Below are positions 27,501 to 35,348 of a DNA stretch of 64,000 nucleotides, piece after piece. A program made the position numbers and the translations under genes. This stretch comes from Tumebacillus sp. BK434 (GTDB lineage: Bacteria > Bacillota > Bacilli > Tumebacillales > Tumebacillaceae), in NCBI RefSeq assembly GCF_004340785.1, contig NZ_SLXS01000004.1, forward strand, positions 62,001 through 126,000, written 5' to 3'. Positions within the stretch are counted from its first letter, which is position 1. Every line of letters starts with the position of its first letter. Below the pieces are notes generated by a model. The model was not told where the DNA came from, made no database searches, and saw only the letters and a program-made list of their open reading frames with translations.

Positions 27501-29108
27501 AAGGAGCTGCAGCTGGCCGGGCAGATGCCGGAGCGCATCGCGCATTTGGGGGCGCTGTCCGAACTGGCGGACAGCGACACCGGGCTCGACCGCTTCGAAG
27601 CGGCGCAAGAGCGTGGCCTGCATGCGCTGGTCTATCTGGCGCAGGCGATCACCGACCAGGGCTTTGCGGAAGGGATCGAGATCATCGTCATCACCAACAA
27701 CCTGCAGGAGGTGACGGGTGGTGAAGTGTTTGCGCCGGAGCGGGCGACGCTGCTCGGCGCGTGCAAAGTCATCCCGCAGGAGTATCCGTCCCTGTCGATT
27801 CGCACGGTCGACCTCAACCTGCCCTATGCAGGAGCACCGCAGGCGGCCGATTGTGTGGAGCAGGCGGCGGAAGAGCTGCTGTCTGTGGCGACGGAGGAGC
27901 ATGTCGCCTATCGCGGACATACCCGCTTTGTGCAGACGCTGGAAAAAACGTCGTTGCAGCAGGCGGCGAAGCGAGGGCGCGAACTGCGCCAAGGCGCGGT
28001 CTACCTGGTCACCGGCGGCGCAGACGGCACGGCGCAGCAGCTGACCGAGCATCTCTTGCAGGAAGTCGGCGCCAAGGTGGCGCTGGTCTGCCCGGAAGCG
28101 GAGCGCGCGGCGCTGGAGCAGCAGCTCAGCCACCATGCCGACCTGCTCTGCATCGGCGGGGATGTCACCCAACTGGGCGAGATGCAGGCGGCGGTTGCGC
28201 AGGCCCGAGCGCATTTTGGCGATCTGAACGGGGTGTTCCATGCCGCGGTGAACAAAGGCATGGGCATGATGCAGTTCAAGACGCCGGACGCGATCGCCGA
28301 GGGGCTGGATGAAAAAGTGAAAGGGGCGCTCGTGCTCGATGCGGCGCTCGACGGCGCGGAGCTTGATTTTGTCGTGCTGTTCGCTTCGACGATCGGCTTG
28401 GTCGGCGGCTTGGGTGCGCTGGAAAATGCGGCGGCGAGCTTGTTCCTCGACGCGTATGCCCGCGTCAAGACGGCAAACGGCACCCGCGCTTATGCGATCG
28501 ACTGGAGCATCTGGAAGTGGGAGACCTGGCTGGAAGAGCGGATGGGCAACAATCCGGCGGTGCAGGCGCACATGAAGCAGATGCGTGAAGACTACGGCAT
28601 GACGCGGGCGGAAGGCATGGCTGCCTTGACTGCGGTGCTCGGCAGCGGCTTGACGCAGGTGATCGTGTCGACGCAAAATCTGCACGCCGTGATCGAGAAC
28701 CAGCAGGCCTACACGATGGGCGCGTTCTCCCAAGGCGGCGTGGACGCATCGCTGCGCAAGGAAGGCGATGCCGATTATGTCGCACCGCGCAATGAGACGG
28801 AAGAGAAGATCGCAGGCATCTTAGGCGAGCTGTTTGGCGTAGGCTCGGTCTCAGTGCTCGACAACTTCTTCGAACTGGGCGGCAACTCGCTGTTGGCGAT
28901 TCAATTGGTGGCGCGGATTCGTCAGGAGTTTATGGTCGAGCTGCCGATGGATGAGTTCTTCGCAGCGCCGACGATCGCAGGCCTCGCCGAGCGCGTGGCG
29001 CAGACGGGGCTGGCGCAGGAGGAGCTCGACGAGTTGGAGCGCTTGCTCGGCGAGATTGAAGACCTCGATCTGGATGAAGTGCAGGCTCGCCTGCTCAGCG
29101 AGCAGTAA
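24546..29108 (+). CDS. Type I PKS, KS-AT-KR-ACP (half 1)
   Basis: The 1,520 residues hold KS (about 5-430) with Cys179 (TACST), His315 (EAHGTAT) and His355 (NIGHAD); malonyl-type AT (about 535-830) with Ser630 (GHSIGE) and the malonate motif HAFH at 726; a KR-like region (about 1145-1340); and ACP with Ser1448 (GGNSLL). It should add one malonate-derived C2 unit to the peptide from the upstream NRPS. In the KR the position of the catalytic Tyr is Asn1294 and the following Asn is Ser1298. The cofactor loop reads TGGADGTAQ instead of TGGxGxxG, so ketoreduction is improbable. It ends in an acidic helix (LLGEIEDLDLDEVQARLL), probably a docking element for the next protein. Confidence 0.93.
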   Translation: MSNALMEGIAIIGMSGRFPGAENLEAFWENLKNGVESISDFTDEELKAALVSEQLLQHPNYVKRGGVLQGADRFDAEFFGYTPREAEITDPQQRVFLEAAWGALEHAGYDAERYAGAIGVFGGAASNRHETMYLAANQDVVAAMGPLQALMGVSRDFLATRVSYKLNLTGPAATVLTACSTGLVAVHQACQSLLMYECDMALAGGVAVTLPQKQGYLYQEGGIMSPDGHCRTFDEAAKGTVPGEGVGVVVLKRLDDALADGDTIHAVIKGTAINNDGSMKVGYTAPSTDGQAQAIAQAQLLAGVEPDTISYVEAHGTATVLGDPIEVAALTQVFRNKTDREQFCALGSVKSNIGHADAAAGVAGLIKTVLALQHKQLPPSLHFEKGNPGIPFSASPFYVNHELKEWKSDGPRRAGVSSFGIGGTNAHVVLEEAPAAEVSAAAAEHQLLVLSAKTPTALEAAARNLQAHLGTHREQALADVAYTLQKGRKAFPHRLFAVAGSHEEAANLLLTSDDELTGKGSLLAGEDELERSVVFLFPGQGAQYVNMGRDLYQAEAVFRESVDRAAELLVPHLDLDLRTVLYPAAGQEASAQERLTQTRLTQPALFVIEYALAQLWLSKGIAPKAMLGHSIGEYVAACLAGVFTLEAALELVAARGAMMQELPSGSMLAVILSEEKLRLLLPANLSLAAVNGPNACVVSGEHEAVAAFEAALEQQNISSRRLETSHAFHSAMMEPMLDAFLAKVQGVERNAPQLPYLSNVSGTWITGEQATDPSYWVTHLREAVRFADNVQALLGHASHVYLEVGPGNALGKMVKQTATAAQGQADTVATLRHRSETLHDGKAWLRAVGKLWAAGVEIDWNALYGADEQRLRVPLPTYPFEGKSYMLQPGVPGTSKHSLAKQKNVADWYYVPVWKQAHLSAAALDAPKRWLVFLDDAGFGGEVVKELLAEGQEVVSVVADDHFSRLEDNVYGLDLRSREQYGELLKELQLAGQMPERIAHLGALSELADSDTGLDRFEAAQERGLHALVYLAQAITDQGFAEGIEIIVITNNLQEVTGGEVFAPERATLLGACKVIPQEYPSLSIRTVDLNLPYAGAPQAADCVEQAAEELLSVATEEHVAYRGHTRFVQTLEKTSLQQAAKRGRELRQGAVYLVTGGADGTAQQLTEHLLQEVGAKVALVCPEAERAALEQQLSHHADLLCIGGDVTQLGEMQAAVAQARAHFGDLNGVFHAAVNKGMGMMQFKTPDAIAEGLDEKVKGALVLDAALDGAELDFVVLFASTIGLVGGLGALENAAASLFLDAYARVKTANGTRAYAIDWSIWKWETWLEERMGNNPAVQAHMKQMREDYGMTRAEGMAALTAVLGSGLTQVIVSTQNLHAVIENQQAYTMGAFSQGGVDASLRKEGDADYVAPRNETEEKIAGILGELFGVGSVSVLDNFFELGGNSLLAIQLVARIRQEFMVELPMDEFFAAPTIAGLAERVAQTGLAQEELDELERLLGEIEDLDLDEVQARLLSEQ

Positions 29109-29126
29109 GAGGGAGGGAGAACGACC

Positions 29127-30605
29127 ATGGATGACTTGCAGAAACGTCTGGCAGCCTTGCCGCCGGAGAAGCGCAAACTGCTGGAACTGGCTCTGAAACA
29201 AAAGGGCATCGACGTGTCGAAAGCGGCTCCGAAGCAGGACGGCATCCCGGTGCGCGGACATGACGGGCCGAGCCCGCTGTCGATCGACCAGCTGCGCCTG
29301 TGGGAGAGCTATCAGCGGACGCCCGATGATCCGCGCCACAACAACTACAACGCCCAACTGATCACAGGTCCGCTCAATGCGGACGCCTTGCTGAACGCCT
29401 ACCGGGAGATCGTGCGCCGCCATGAAGCGTGGCGCACGGCGTTCCGGGTGATCGACGGCACGCCGAAACAGGTCGTGCTGCCGGAGCTGCCCGTCGAAAT
29501 GGAGCGGATCGACCTGCGCCATCTGCCTGCCGCCAAGCGGCGCGAGGAAGCGAACCGCCTGATGGTAGACGCGACGCGGATTCCGTTCGATGTGACGACG
29601 CCGCCGTTGTTTCGGATTCTGCTCGTGCAGCTCGATGAGGAGGAGCATATCAAGCTGTGGGTGACGCATCATCTGATCACCGACCGGATCACGTACATGG
29701 TGACCGATCAGGAGCTGTTGCAGTATTACATGAGCGAGCTGACCGGAACGCCGCTGCACCTCCCGCTGCCGCAGGTGCAGTATGCCGATTGGGCGGAGTG
29801 GCAGGTGAACTACCTGCAGGGCGAAGTCTTGGAGGAGCTGACTGCGTTTTGGAAAGGGCAGTTGGCGGGCGCCTCGTTACAATTGGACTTTCCCGCCGAC
29901 CATCCCCGCCCGGAGCGGATGAGCTTCGAGGGCAGACGCAAGCATTTCCGGCTGTCGAGCGAGCTGTTTCAAGGCATCAACAGCTTGGCGAAAGCGGAAG
30001 GCGTGACACCGTTTATGGTATTTCTGGCGGCGTATGATGCTCTGCTGCACCTCTATTCGGGGCAGGAGGACATCGTCGTCGGCACGCCGTACGTCAACCG
30101 TTCGCGGATGGAAGTGAAGAGCACGGTCGGGTATTTCCTGACACCGATCGTGTTCCGCGTCGATGTGCACGGCGAAATGTCGTTCCGCGACCTGCTGCAC
30201 AAAGTGAAAGACGTCAACGTGGCGGTGCACAAGCATGCCGACGTTCCGTTCGGGATGCTCGTCGATCTGATGGAGCTGCCGGACGATCCGGGCCGCCATC
30301 CGGTGTTTCAGGCGATGTTCGTACACGTCGATGTCCCAACTGTGCAAGTGCTGGAGGGCATGCCGCTGTCGATCGTCGATCTGGACATCGACGGGTCGAC
30401 ATCGAAGTATGACATCGTTTTTGCGGTGCTCGATGCGAACGAGGAGCCAAAAGGGTTCTGGGAGTTTAACGCTGACCTGTTTGAGCAGGAGACGATCGAG
30501 CGGATCGCTCAGGATATGGAGCGGCTGCTGGAAGCGGTGCTGCAGAATCCGGGGCAAAAATTGGTCGACCTGCCGCTGCGGGTCAGAGAGGAGCAGGCGC
30601 GATGA
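29127..30605 (+). CDS. Free-standing NRPS condensation-domain protein
   Basis: This 492-residue protein is one C domain behind an N-terminal helix, DLQKRLAALPPEKRKLLE, which recurs at the start of three other proteins that follow a PKS here. The C domain is full length (about 45-480). Its active-site motif is HHLITDR (His181-Arg187): the catalytic second His and the Asp are kept but Gly is Arg. No A or T domain is present, so it must act on carrier-bound chains of its neighbours. The next gene itself starts with a C domain and overlaps this stop by four bases (ATGA), giving two consecutive C domains after one PKS. One could catalyse a non-condensation step such as chain cyclisation, dehydration or N-acylation, but this is inference. 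Confidence 0.88.
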   Translation: MDDLQKRLAALPPEKRKLLELALKQKGIDVSKAAPKQDGIPVRGHDGPSPLSIDQLRLWESYQRTPDDPRHNNYNAQLITGPLNADALLNAYREIVRRHEAWRTAFRVIDGTPKQVVLPELPVEMERIDLRHLPAAKRREEANRLMVDATRIPFDVTTPPLFRILLVQLDEEEHIKLWVTHHLITDRITYMVTDQELLQYYMSELTGTPLHLPLPQVQYADWAEWQVNYLQGEVLEELTAFWKGQLAGASLQLDFPADHPRPERMSFEGRRKHFRLSSELFQGINSLAKAEGVTPFMVFLAAYDALLHLYSGQEDIVVGTPYVNRSRMEVKSTVGYFLTPIVFRVDVHGEMSFRDLLHKVKDVNVAVHKHADVPFGMLVDLMELPDDPGRHPVFQAMFVHVDVPTVQVLEGMPLSIVDLDIDGSTSKYDIVFAVLDANEEPKGFWEFNADLFEQETIERIAQDMERLLEAVLQNPGQKLVDLPLRVREEQAR

Positions 30606-33600
30606 AGAGTTTGAGCGATCGCTTGGCTGCATTATCCCCGGAGCAACGGGCGCTGTTGGAAAAGAAGCTGCAGCAGAAAAACATCGACAGCAGCAAGCTC
30701 GCGAAAGCGGAGCCTGCGATTCCGCGCCGCACGTCGGAGGGGCCGGCGCCGCTGTCGGTCGATCAGGAGCGGATCTGGTTCTTCCAGCAGATGGAGCCGA
30801 ACGACCCGGCGTACAACATGTACAGCGTTGTGAAGATCACGGGTGATTTGGACCTGTCGCGGCTGGAGCAAAGCGTCGGAAAGATCGTGGAGCGGCATGA
30901 AGCGCTGCGCACAACGTTTGCGCAGATTGACAGCGAGCCGCGGGCGGTGGTGGCCGAGGCACGGACGGTGCCGCTCGTGGTGCGGGATGCGCGCGGCCTT
31001 GCGGAAGCGGCGGTGCTGGAACAGCTGCTCACCGAGGTGCAGGTACCGTTCGATCTGGAACAGGGGCCTCTGCTGCGGGCGTTTTGCTGGCAGACGGGCG
31101 AGCAGGAGCACGTGTTTTTGCTGATCGTGAATCATCTGGTGAGCGATCACCAGTCGCTGGGGCTGTTCTTTGGCGAGCTGCTGCGGCATTACGAAGGGAT
31201 GGAGCTGCCGGCGGTGCCACTGCGGTATACCGATTTTGCCGAGTGGCAGCGGGAGCAGTTGCAGGGGGATGGAGAGGAAAAGCTGGTGTCCTATTGGAAG
31301 GAGCGGTTGGCAGGGGGCGAATTCGTGCTGAATCTGCCGACCGACCGTCCTCGTCCCGCCGTGCAGACCTATCGCGGGGCGCAAGTGAAAGTTGCGCTGC
31401 CTGAGCGTGTATTGGCCGGCGTGAAAGCGCTCGGCGGCAAGCACGGGGTGTCGCCGTTCATGGTGACGATGGCGGCGTATCAGGCGCTGTTGCACCGCTA
31501 TACGGGGCAGCAGGATGTGCTGGTCGGCACGCCGGTGTCGCTGCGCAAACAGCAGGAGACGCAAGGGGTGATCGGCTTTTTCCTGAACACGATGGTGATC
31601 CGGACGGACGTGTCGCCGGAGTTGAGCGGACTGGATCTGCTGCTGCGCACGAAAGAGGCGGCCACCGGGGCGTTTTCGCATGGGGACATGCCGTTTGGAC
31701 TGCTGCTGGAAGAGATCAAGCCGAAGCGGGACTTGAGCCGGAGTCCGATCTTTCAGGCGATGTTCACCTATGTCGAAGGGGCCGGCGGCGTGCAGGAGCT
31801 GGCCGGATTGACGCTTGAGCCGATGGAGTTTGACGGCGGCACGGCAAAATGCGACCTGTCGCTGACAGTCATGGAATCGGCGGCGGGAGCGGAAGTGCTG
31901 TTCGAGTATGCGTCCGATCTGTTCGACGCGGCGACGATCGAGCGCATGGCAGGCCATTACCTGCAACTGCTCGCCGGCCTGGTGCAGACGCCGGAACGGA
32001 AAGTCGGCGCGTTGCCGCTCTTGACCGACGCGGAGCAGAAGCGACTGCTCGTAGATTGGAACCAGACCCAAGCAGATCTGGAGCCGCAGCGCAGCCTGAG
32101 CATCCAAGCGCAATTCCAGGCACAGGTCGCGCGCACGCCCGATGCGGTGGCTGTGGTGTTTGGCGGTGAGGAGCTGACCTTTGCTGAGCTCGACAGCCGC
32201 GCGAACGCACTTGCGCACCACTTGGTGACCACTTGCGGCGTTGGCCCGTCGATGCGGGTCGCCATCCTCGCCGAGCGTTCGCTCGCCATGATCACCGGCC
32301 TCCTCGGCATCTTAAAAACGGGTGCCGCTTACGTTCCCCTCGATCCGGCCTACCCGGCGGAGCGCGTGGCCTATGTCTTGCAAGACGCAAACGTGCAGGC
32401 GTTGGTGACGCATGAGAAAAATAAGGCGAGCCTGTCGGGATTGTCTGATCTGCCGGTCGTTTCTTTTGATACGATTCCTTCGCTCAGCGGGGAAGTGCCT
32501 GCCCTGGCTGCAACCGACAAGACGGTCGCCTCCGTCAACGACCTTGCGTACATGATTTACACGTCAGGGTCGACAGGACAACCGAAAGGCGTGATGGTGG
32601 AGCAGGGGAATGTGGCGAACTTTTTCGGGGGGATGGATGAACGGATTCAGCCCCAGGAAGGGGAGGTGTTGCTGGCGGCGACCAGCTATGCGTTCGACAT
32701 TTCGGTGCTGGAGCTCTTGTGGACGCTGACCCGCGGCATCAAGACGGTCATCGTGGCCGACCCGGCAGAGCTGCCCGCGCAGGCGGCGAAGCACGGGGTC
32801 ACGCTGCTGCAAGGCACGCCGTCCCTGATGAAGATGGCGCTGGGCAACCCGGCTGCCATCCAGGCCCTGCAAGGCTTGCGGCTGCTGATGCTCGGCGGCG
32901 AAGCGCTGCCGGGCACGCTGGCAAAAGCGATCCGCGAAAAGCTGTCCTGCCGCCTGTTCAACATGTACGGACCGACCGAGACCACCGTCTGGTCATCCAC
33001 GCACGAAGTCCAAACGGATGATCAGGCGATCCAGCCGATCGGCAAACCGATCCTCAACACCGAATTCTACATCCTCGACCCGCACCTGCAGCCGGTGCCG
33101 GTCGGCGTGCCCGGCGAACTGTACATCGGCGGCGCCGGGGTCACGCGCGGCTATTTCGAACGGCCAGATCTGACTGCAGAGCGCTTCCTGCCGAACCCCT
33201 TCACCGGGCAAGGGCGGATCTACCGCACCGGCGATGCGGCGCGCTGGCTGGCCGACGGTGCGGTCGAATACCTCGGCCGCCTCGATCAGCAGGTGAAAGT
33301 CCGCGGGTTCCGCATCGAGCTTGGCGAAGTGGAAGCCAGACTCCACGCTCACCCGGATATCCATGCGGCCGCCGCAGCCGCCATGCCCGATCCGCAAGGC
33401 GACCTGCGTCTGATCGGCTACATCGTCCCGCAGCCGGGCAAGACCGCCCCGGACAGCAGCGCGCTGCGCGCATTTCTGCAGACGGCGCTGCCCGACTACA
33501 TGGTGCCGGCCGCCTTTGTCACGATGGAGAGTCTGCCGTTGACACCAAACGGCAAGCTCGACCGCAAAGCGCTGCCGCAGCCGGACCTGCTCGCCACAAG

Positions 33601-33949
33601 CGACGACACGCCGCCGCAAAACGCAGTGCAGGAAGTCCTCGTCCAGCTGTTCTGTGAACTGCTCGGGCTGGAGCGAGTCTCGCTGTCGGCCAATTTCTTT
33701 GAGATCGGCGGGCACTCGCTGCGCGCCACCCAACTGGTGGCCAGCCTGCAAGGTATTTTCTCGCTCGACCTCACCCTGCACCGCGTGTTCGACCGGGCGA
33801 CGATCCTCGATCTGGAACAGGAACTGCACAGCCTCAGCGACCCGGCGCTACTGGAGACACAAGCCCAAGCCTATCTGCAAAACGGCCTCCGCCAGATGCC
33901 GAACCAAATCCGCGCGCTGGCCCGCCCTTCGCGCAGACGGCAGACATAA
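30602..33949 (+). CDS. NRPS protein, C-A-T, predicted glycine
   Basis: The 1,115 residues comprise a docking-like helix (LSDRLAALSPEQRALLEK), C (about 45-475), A (about 495-965) and T (GGHSLR, Ser1039). The C motif is NHLVSDH (177-183): the catalytic His178 and Asp182 remain, but the first His is Asn and Gly is His, so activity is uncertain. In A, YTSGSTGQPKG and NMYGPTE are intact and the pocket reads by eye D-I-L-Q-M-G-M-V-W-K, very close to the known glycine code DILQLGLIWK. The protein ends in a basic, arginine-rich tail with no thioesterase. It is the last large gene of half 1. Confidence 0.92.
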   Translation: MKSLSDRLAALSPEQRALLEKKLQQKNIDSSKLAKAEPAIPRRTSEGPAPLSVDQERIWFFQQMEPNDPAYNMYSVVKITGDLDLSRLEQSVGKIVERHEALRTTFAQIDSEPRAVVAEARTVPLVVRDARGLAEAAVLEQLLTEVQVPFDLEQGPLLRAFCWQTGEQEHVFLLIVNHLVSDHQSLGLFFGELLRHYEGMELPAVPLRYTDFAEWQREQLQGDGEEKLVSYWKERLAGGEFVLNLPTDRPRPAVQTYRGAQVKVALPERVLAGVKALGGKHGVSPFMVTMAAYQALLHRYTGQQDVLVGTPVSLRKQQETQGVIGFFLNTMVIRTDVSPELSGLDLLLRTKEAATGAFSHGDMPFGLLLEEIKPKRDLSRSPIFQAMFTYVEGAGGVQELAGLTLEPMEFDGGTAKCDLSLTVMESAAGAEVLFEYASDLFDAATIERMAGHYLQLLAGLVQTPERKVGALPLLTDAEQKRLLVDWNQTQADLEPQRSLSIQAQFQAQVARTPDAVAVVFGGEELTFAELDSRANALAHHLVTTCGVGPSMRVAILAERSLAMITGLLGILKTGAAYVPLDPAYPAERVAYVLQDANVQALVTHEKNKASLSGLSDLPVVSFDTIPSLSGEVPALAATDKTVASVNDLAYMIYTSGSTGQPKGVMVEQGNVANFFGGMDERIQPQEGEVLLAATSYAFDISVLELLWTLTRGIKTVIVADPAELPAQAAKHGVTLLQGTPSLMKMALGNPAAIQALQGLRLLMLGGEALPGTLAKAIREKLSCRLFNMYGPTETTVWSSTHEVQTDDQAIQPIGKPILNTEFYILDPHLQPVPVGVPGELYIGGAGVTRGYFERPDLTAERFLPNPFTGQGRIYRTGDAARWLADGAVEYLGRLDQQVKVRGFRIELGEVEARLHAHPDIHAAAAAAMPDPQGDLRLIGYIVPQPGKTAPDSSALRAFLQTALPDYMVPAAFVTMESLPLTPNGKLDRKALPQPDLLATSDDTPPQNAVQEVLVQLFCELLGLERVSLSANFFEIGGHSLRATQLVASLQGIFSLDLTLHRVFDRATILDLEQELHSLSDPALLETQAQAYLQNGLRQMPNQIRALARPSRRRQT

Positions 33950-34007
33950 CATTGACGCCGAAACGCAACACTACCTGTTGAAACACCCAAAAGGGGGGAT
34001 CTTCAGG

Positions 34008-34139
34008 ATGAAAAACCAACTGGCCGACCTGACGCTCGAACAGCATCAGGCGATCAACCGTCTGGAGTCGGATCTGGGCCTCGTGCTGATCGCGTACGAC
34101 GACTACCGCCAGGAAGACAACAGCGGGGAACTCAAGTAG
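34008..34139 (+). CDS. Small acidic protein (43 aa), last gene of half 1
   Basis: ATG 34008 follows AAGGGGGGATC, a strong ribosome site. The 43-residue product (MKNQLADLTLEQHQAINR, then LGLVLIAYDDYRQE) is acidic and mostly helical, without a leader-peptide or membrane character. It lies 58 bases after the glycine NRPS and directly before the operon terminator. It is far too short for an MbtH-like protein and lacks that family's conserved tryptophans. Function unknown; a small accessory or unrelated spore-type protein are both possible. Confidence 0.55.
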   Translation: MKNQLADLTLEQHQAINRLESDLGLVLIAYDDYRQEDNSGELK

Positions 34140-34162
34140 CAGTACCGCATGTGCAAACAAAC

Positions 34163-34194
34163 GGCGAAGGCTCCAGGCCTTCGCCCTTTTGTTT
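34163..34194 (+). terminator. Terminator closing NRPS/PKS half 1
   Basis: GGCGAAGGC (34163-34171) and GCCTTCGCC (34177-34185), loop TCCAG, are followed by CTTTTGTTTT. It also abuts the stop of the convergent gene. Confidence 0.85.
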
Positions 34195-34520
34195 TAGATC
34201 TCATCCTGCTGATCTTCCTGCTGATCTTGCCACACGTGCTGACCATCAAAAAATTCCTGTGCGAACTGTTTCAGCTCTTGCAGCCGGACGATAAAATCCT
34301 CTAAGTCGGCCAGATGCAGCGTATCCCGGTATCCGTCACCGCGGGCGTTTGTCTCCCCCTTGGGGACGTTGTGGTACAAGTGCAGCTCGATCATCCCGTC
34401 CCGGCGCACGTTCGCATCAAAGTAACCGTTCGGGTCCTGCAGCTCAATCGCCACATTTTCCCCGTTCTCGCCGAGGTGCTGACGCGTGACTTCCCACAGG
34501 TTGTCGTTCAAAAATACCAT
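34194..34520 (-). CDS. Hypothetical acidic protein (108 aa)
   Basis: The 108-residue soluble protein has a small beta-rich part (VAIELQDPNGYFDANVRRDGMIELHLYH) and a C-terminal helix (LADLEDFIVRLQELKQFAQEFF) ending in a Gln/Asp/Glu-rich tail. It begins one base after the stop codon of the YhcN-like lipoprotein gene on the same strand, so it is probably translated by coupling and belongs to the same, likely sporulation-linked, unit. I do not recognise a family. Confidence 0.6.
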   Translation of the reverse strand: MVFLNDNLWEVTRQHLGENGENVAIELQDPNGYFDANVRRDGMIELHLYHNVPKGETNARGDGYRDTLHLADLEDFIVRLQELKQFAQEFFDGQHVWQDQQEDQQDEI

Positions 34521-34521
34521 G

Positions 34522-34989
34522 TTACTTGTTCAGGAACACGACGCGGCGCAGATTCGGATTGGTGCGGATGATCGTGTCGCGGATCGCGGTCGTCATCGTC
34601 GGCGACAGATTGGTCGCCTCCGGAGCGTTCAGAATATTGGGGTCGCTGTTCGGGCCGCCAACGTTCGATTTTTTCATCGAACCCATGTCCTCGACCAGCA
34701 CGTACGCCGTCGTGCCCGCGACCATCACGGTGGCGTGCTTGACGTTTTGCACGTTTTTGAGCGCCGCTTCCAGCTTTTTGTCTTCATACAGGCCTTTTTG
34801 GCTGTCTTGTGTGCTCAACACGTTTTGCTTCAGCTTCGGCTGCCCTTGCTTGGTCTGTGCCTGCTGGCTTTGCGCTTTGGCGCCGCCGTTGTCCGGCTTG
34901 CCGTCATTTTGCGCATTGTTGTTGCTGCACCCGGTGAGAAGCGCGGATGCGAGCGCCACAGCGAGGACGCCTGCCGCAAACTGTTTCAT
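34522..34989 (-). CDS. YhcN/YlaJ-family sporulation lipoprotein
   Basis: ATG 34989 follows GGAGGTAGGGG on the minus strand. The 155-residue precursor has a lipoprotein signal with lipobox LTGC near residue 21, then an Asn/Gln/Lys-rich linker of about 40 residues and a YhcN/YlaJ domain (VKHATVMVAGTTAYVLVE, then IRDTIIRTNPNLRRVVF). Family members are made in the forespore and found in the spore inner membrane, where some affect germination or outgrowth. Together with the YjcZ-like peptide upstream this marks the host as a spore former. Confidence 0.85.
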   Translation of the reverse strand: MKQFAAGVLAVALASALLTGCSNNNAQNDGKPDNGGAKAQSQQAQTKQGQPKLKQNVLSTQDSQKGLYEDKKLEAALKNVQNVKHATVMVAGTTAYVLVEDMGSMKKSNVGGPNSDPNILNAPEATNLSPTMTTAIRDTIIRTNPNLRRVVFLNK

Positions 34990-35130
34990 CAATCCCCTAC
35001 CTCCCTCATTTTGTGAGTTCAGGGATAGTGTGTGTTGGTGCCCGTTTTCTAGTCATCGGGACAGGTGTCCGTGTCCCATCTCCCCTCTTTTTCGTATCTT
35101 AACAACGAGCAGAGAGGGGGTGTTTTCCTA

Positions 35131-35253
35131 ATGTACGGCGTTTTTGGAGGTTATACCCGCTGGGCGGTAGTGTTCCTGATCATTTTCGTCCTGTTCTTCC
35201 TGTTCGTGCCCGACTATGTTGGTGGTGCCCAGGCTGGCGGCTGCGGCTGCTAA
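35131..35253 (+). CDS. YjcZ-like membrane micro-protein (40 aa)
   Basis: ATG 35131 follows GAGGGGGTG. The 40-residue product has a Gly/Tyr-rich start (MYGVFGGYTRW), one hydrophobic helix (AVVFLIIFVLFFLFV) and a Gly/Cys end (GGAQAGGCGC). This layout matches YjcZ-type sporulation micro-proteins, which have a short glycine-rich flank and a single membrane helix; the cysteines at the C-terminus are unusual. It is divergent from the YhcN-like gene and closed by its own terminator. Confidence 0.6.
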   Translation: MYGVFGGYTRWAVVFLIIFVLFFLFVPDYVGGAQAGGCGC

Positions 35254-35260
35254 CCATTTG

Positions 35261-35297
35261 AAAAAACCCGCTTTCCGACTCGGAGGCGGGTTTTTTT
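35261..35297 (+). terminator. Terminator after the YjcZ-like gene
   Basis: AACCCGC (35265-35271) pairs with GCGGGTT (35286-35292), with an inner CCG/CGG extension and seven T behind. Confidence 0.8.
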
Positions 35298-35348
35298 GTG
35301 CGCAGCTTTGGAGATAAATGGGATGTATAAGAAACGGAGGGGTGTGGC

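Noticed and set aside
24261-28733. Very long antisense frame opposite the NRPS/PKS genes
   Set aside because: It is the mirror of GC-rich coding sequence (His, Arg, Gln and Leu dominated, no domain), and the plus strand carries clear PKS domains.
33950-34200. Possible thioesterase or MbtH gene at the end of half 1
   Set aside because: No GxSxG hydrolase frame and no MbtH tryptophan pattern; only a 43-residue unknown protein is present.
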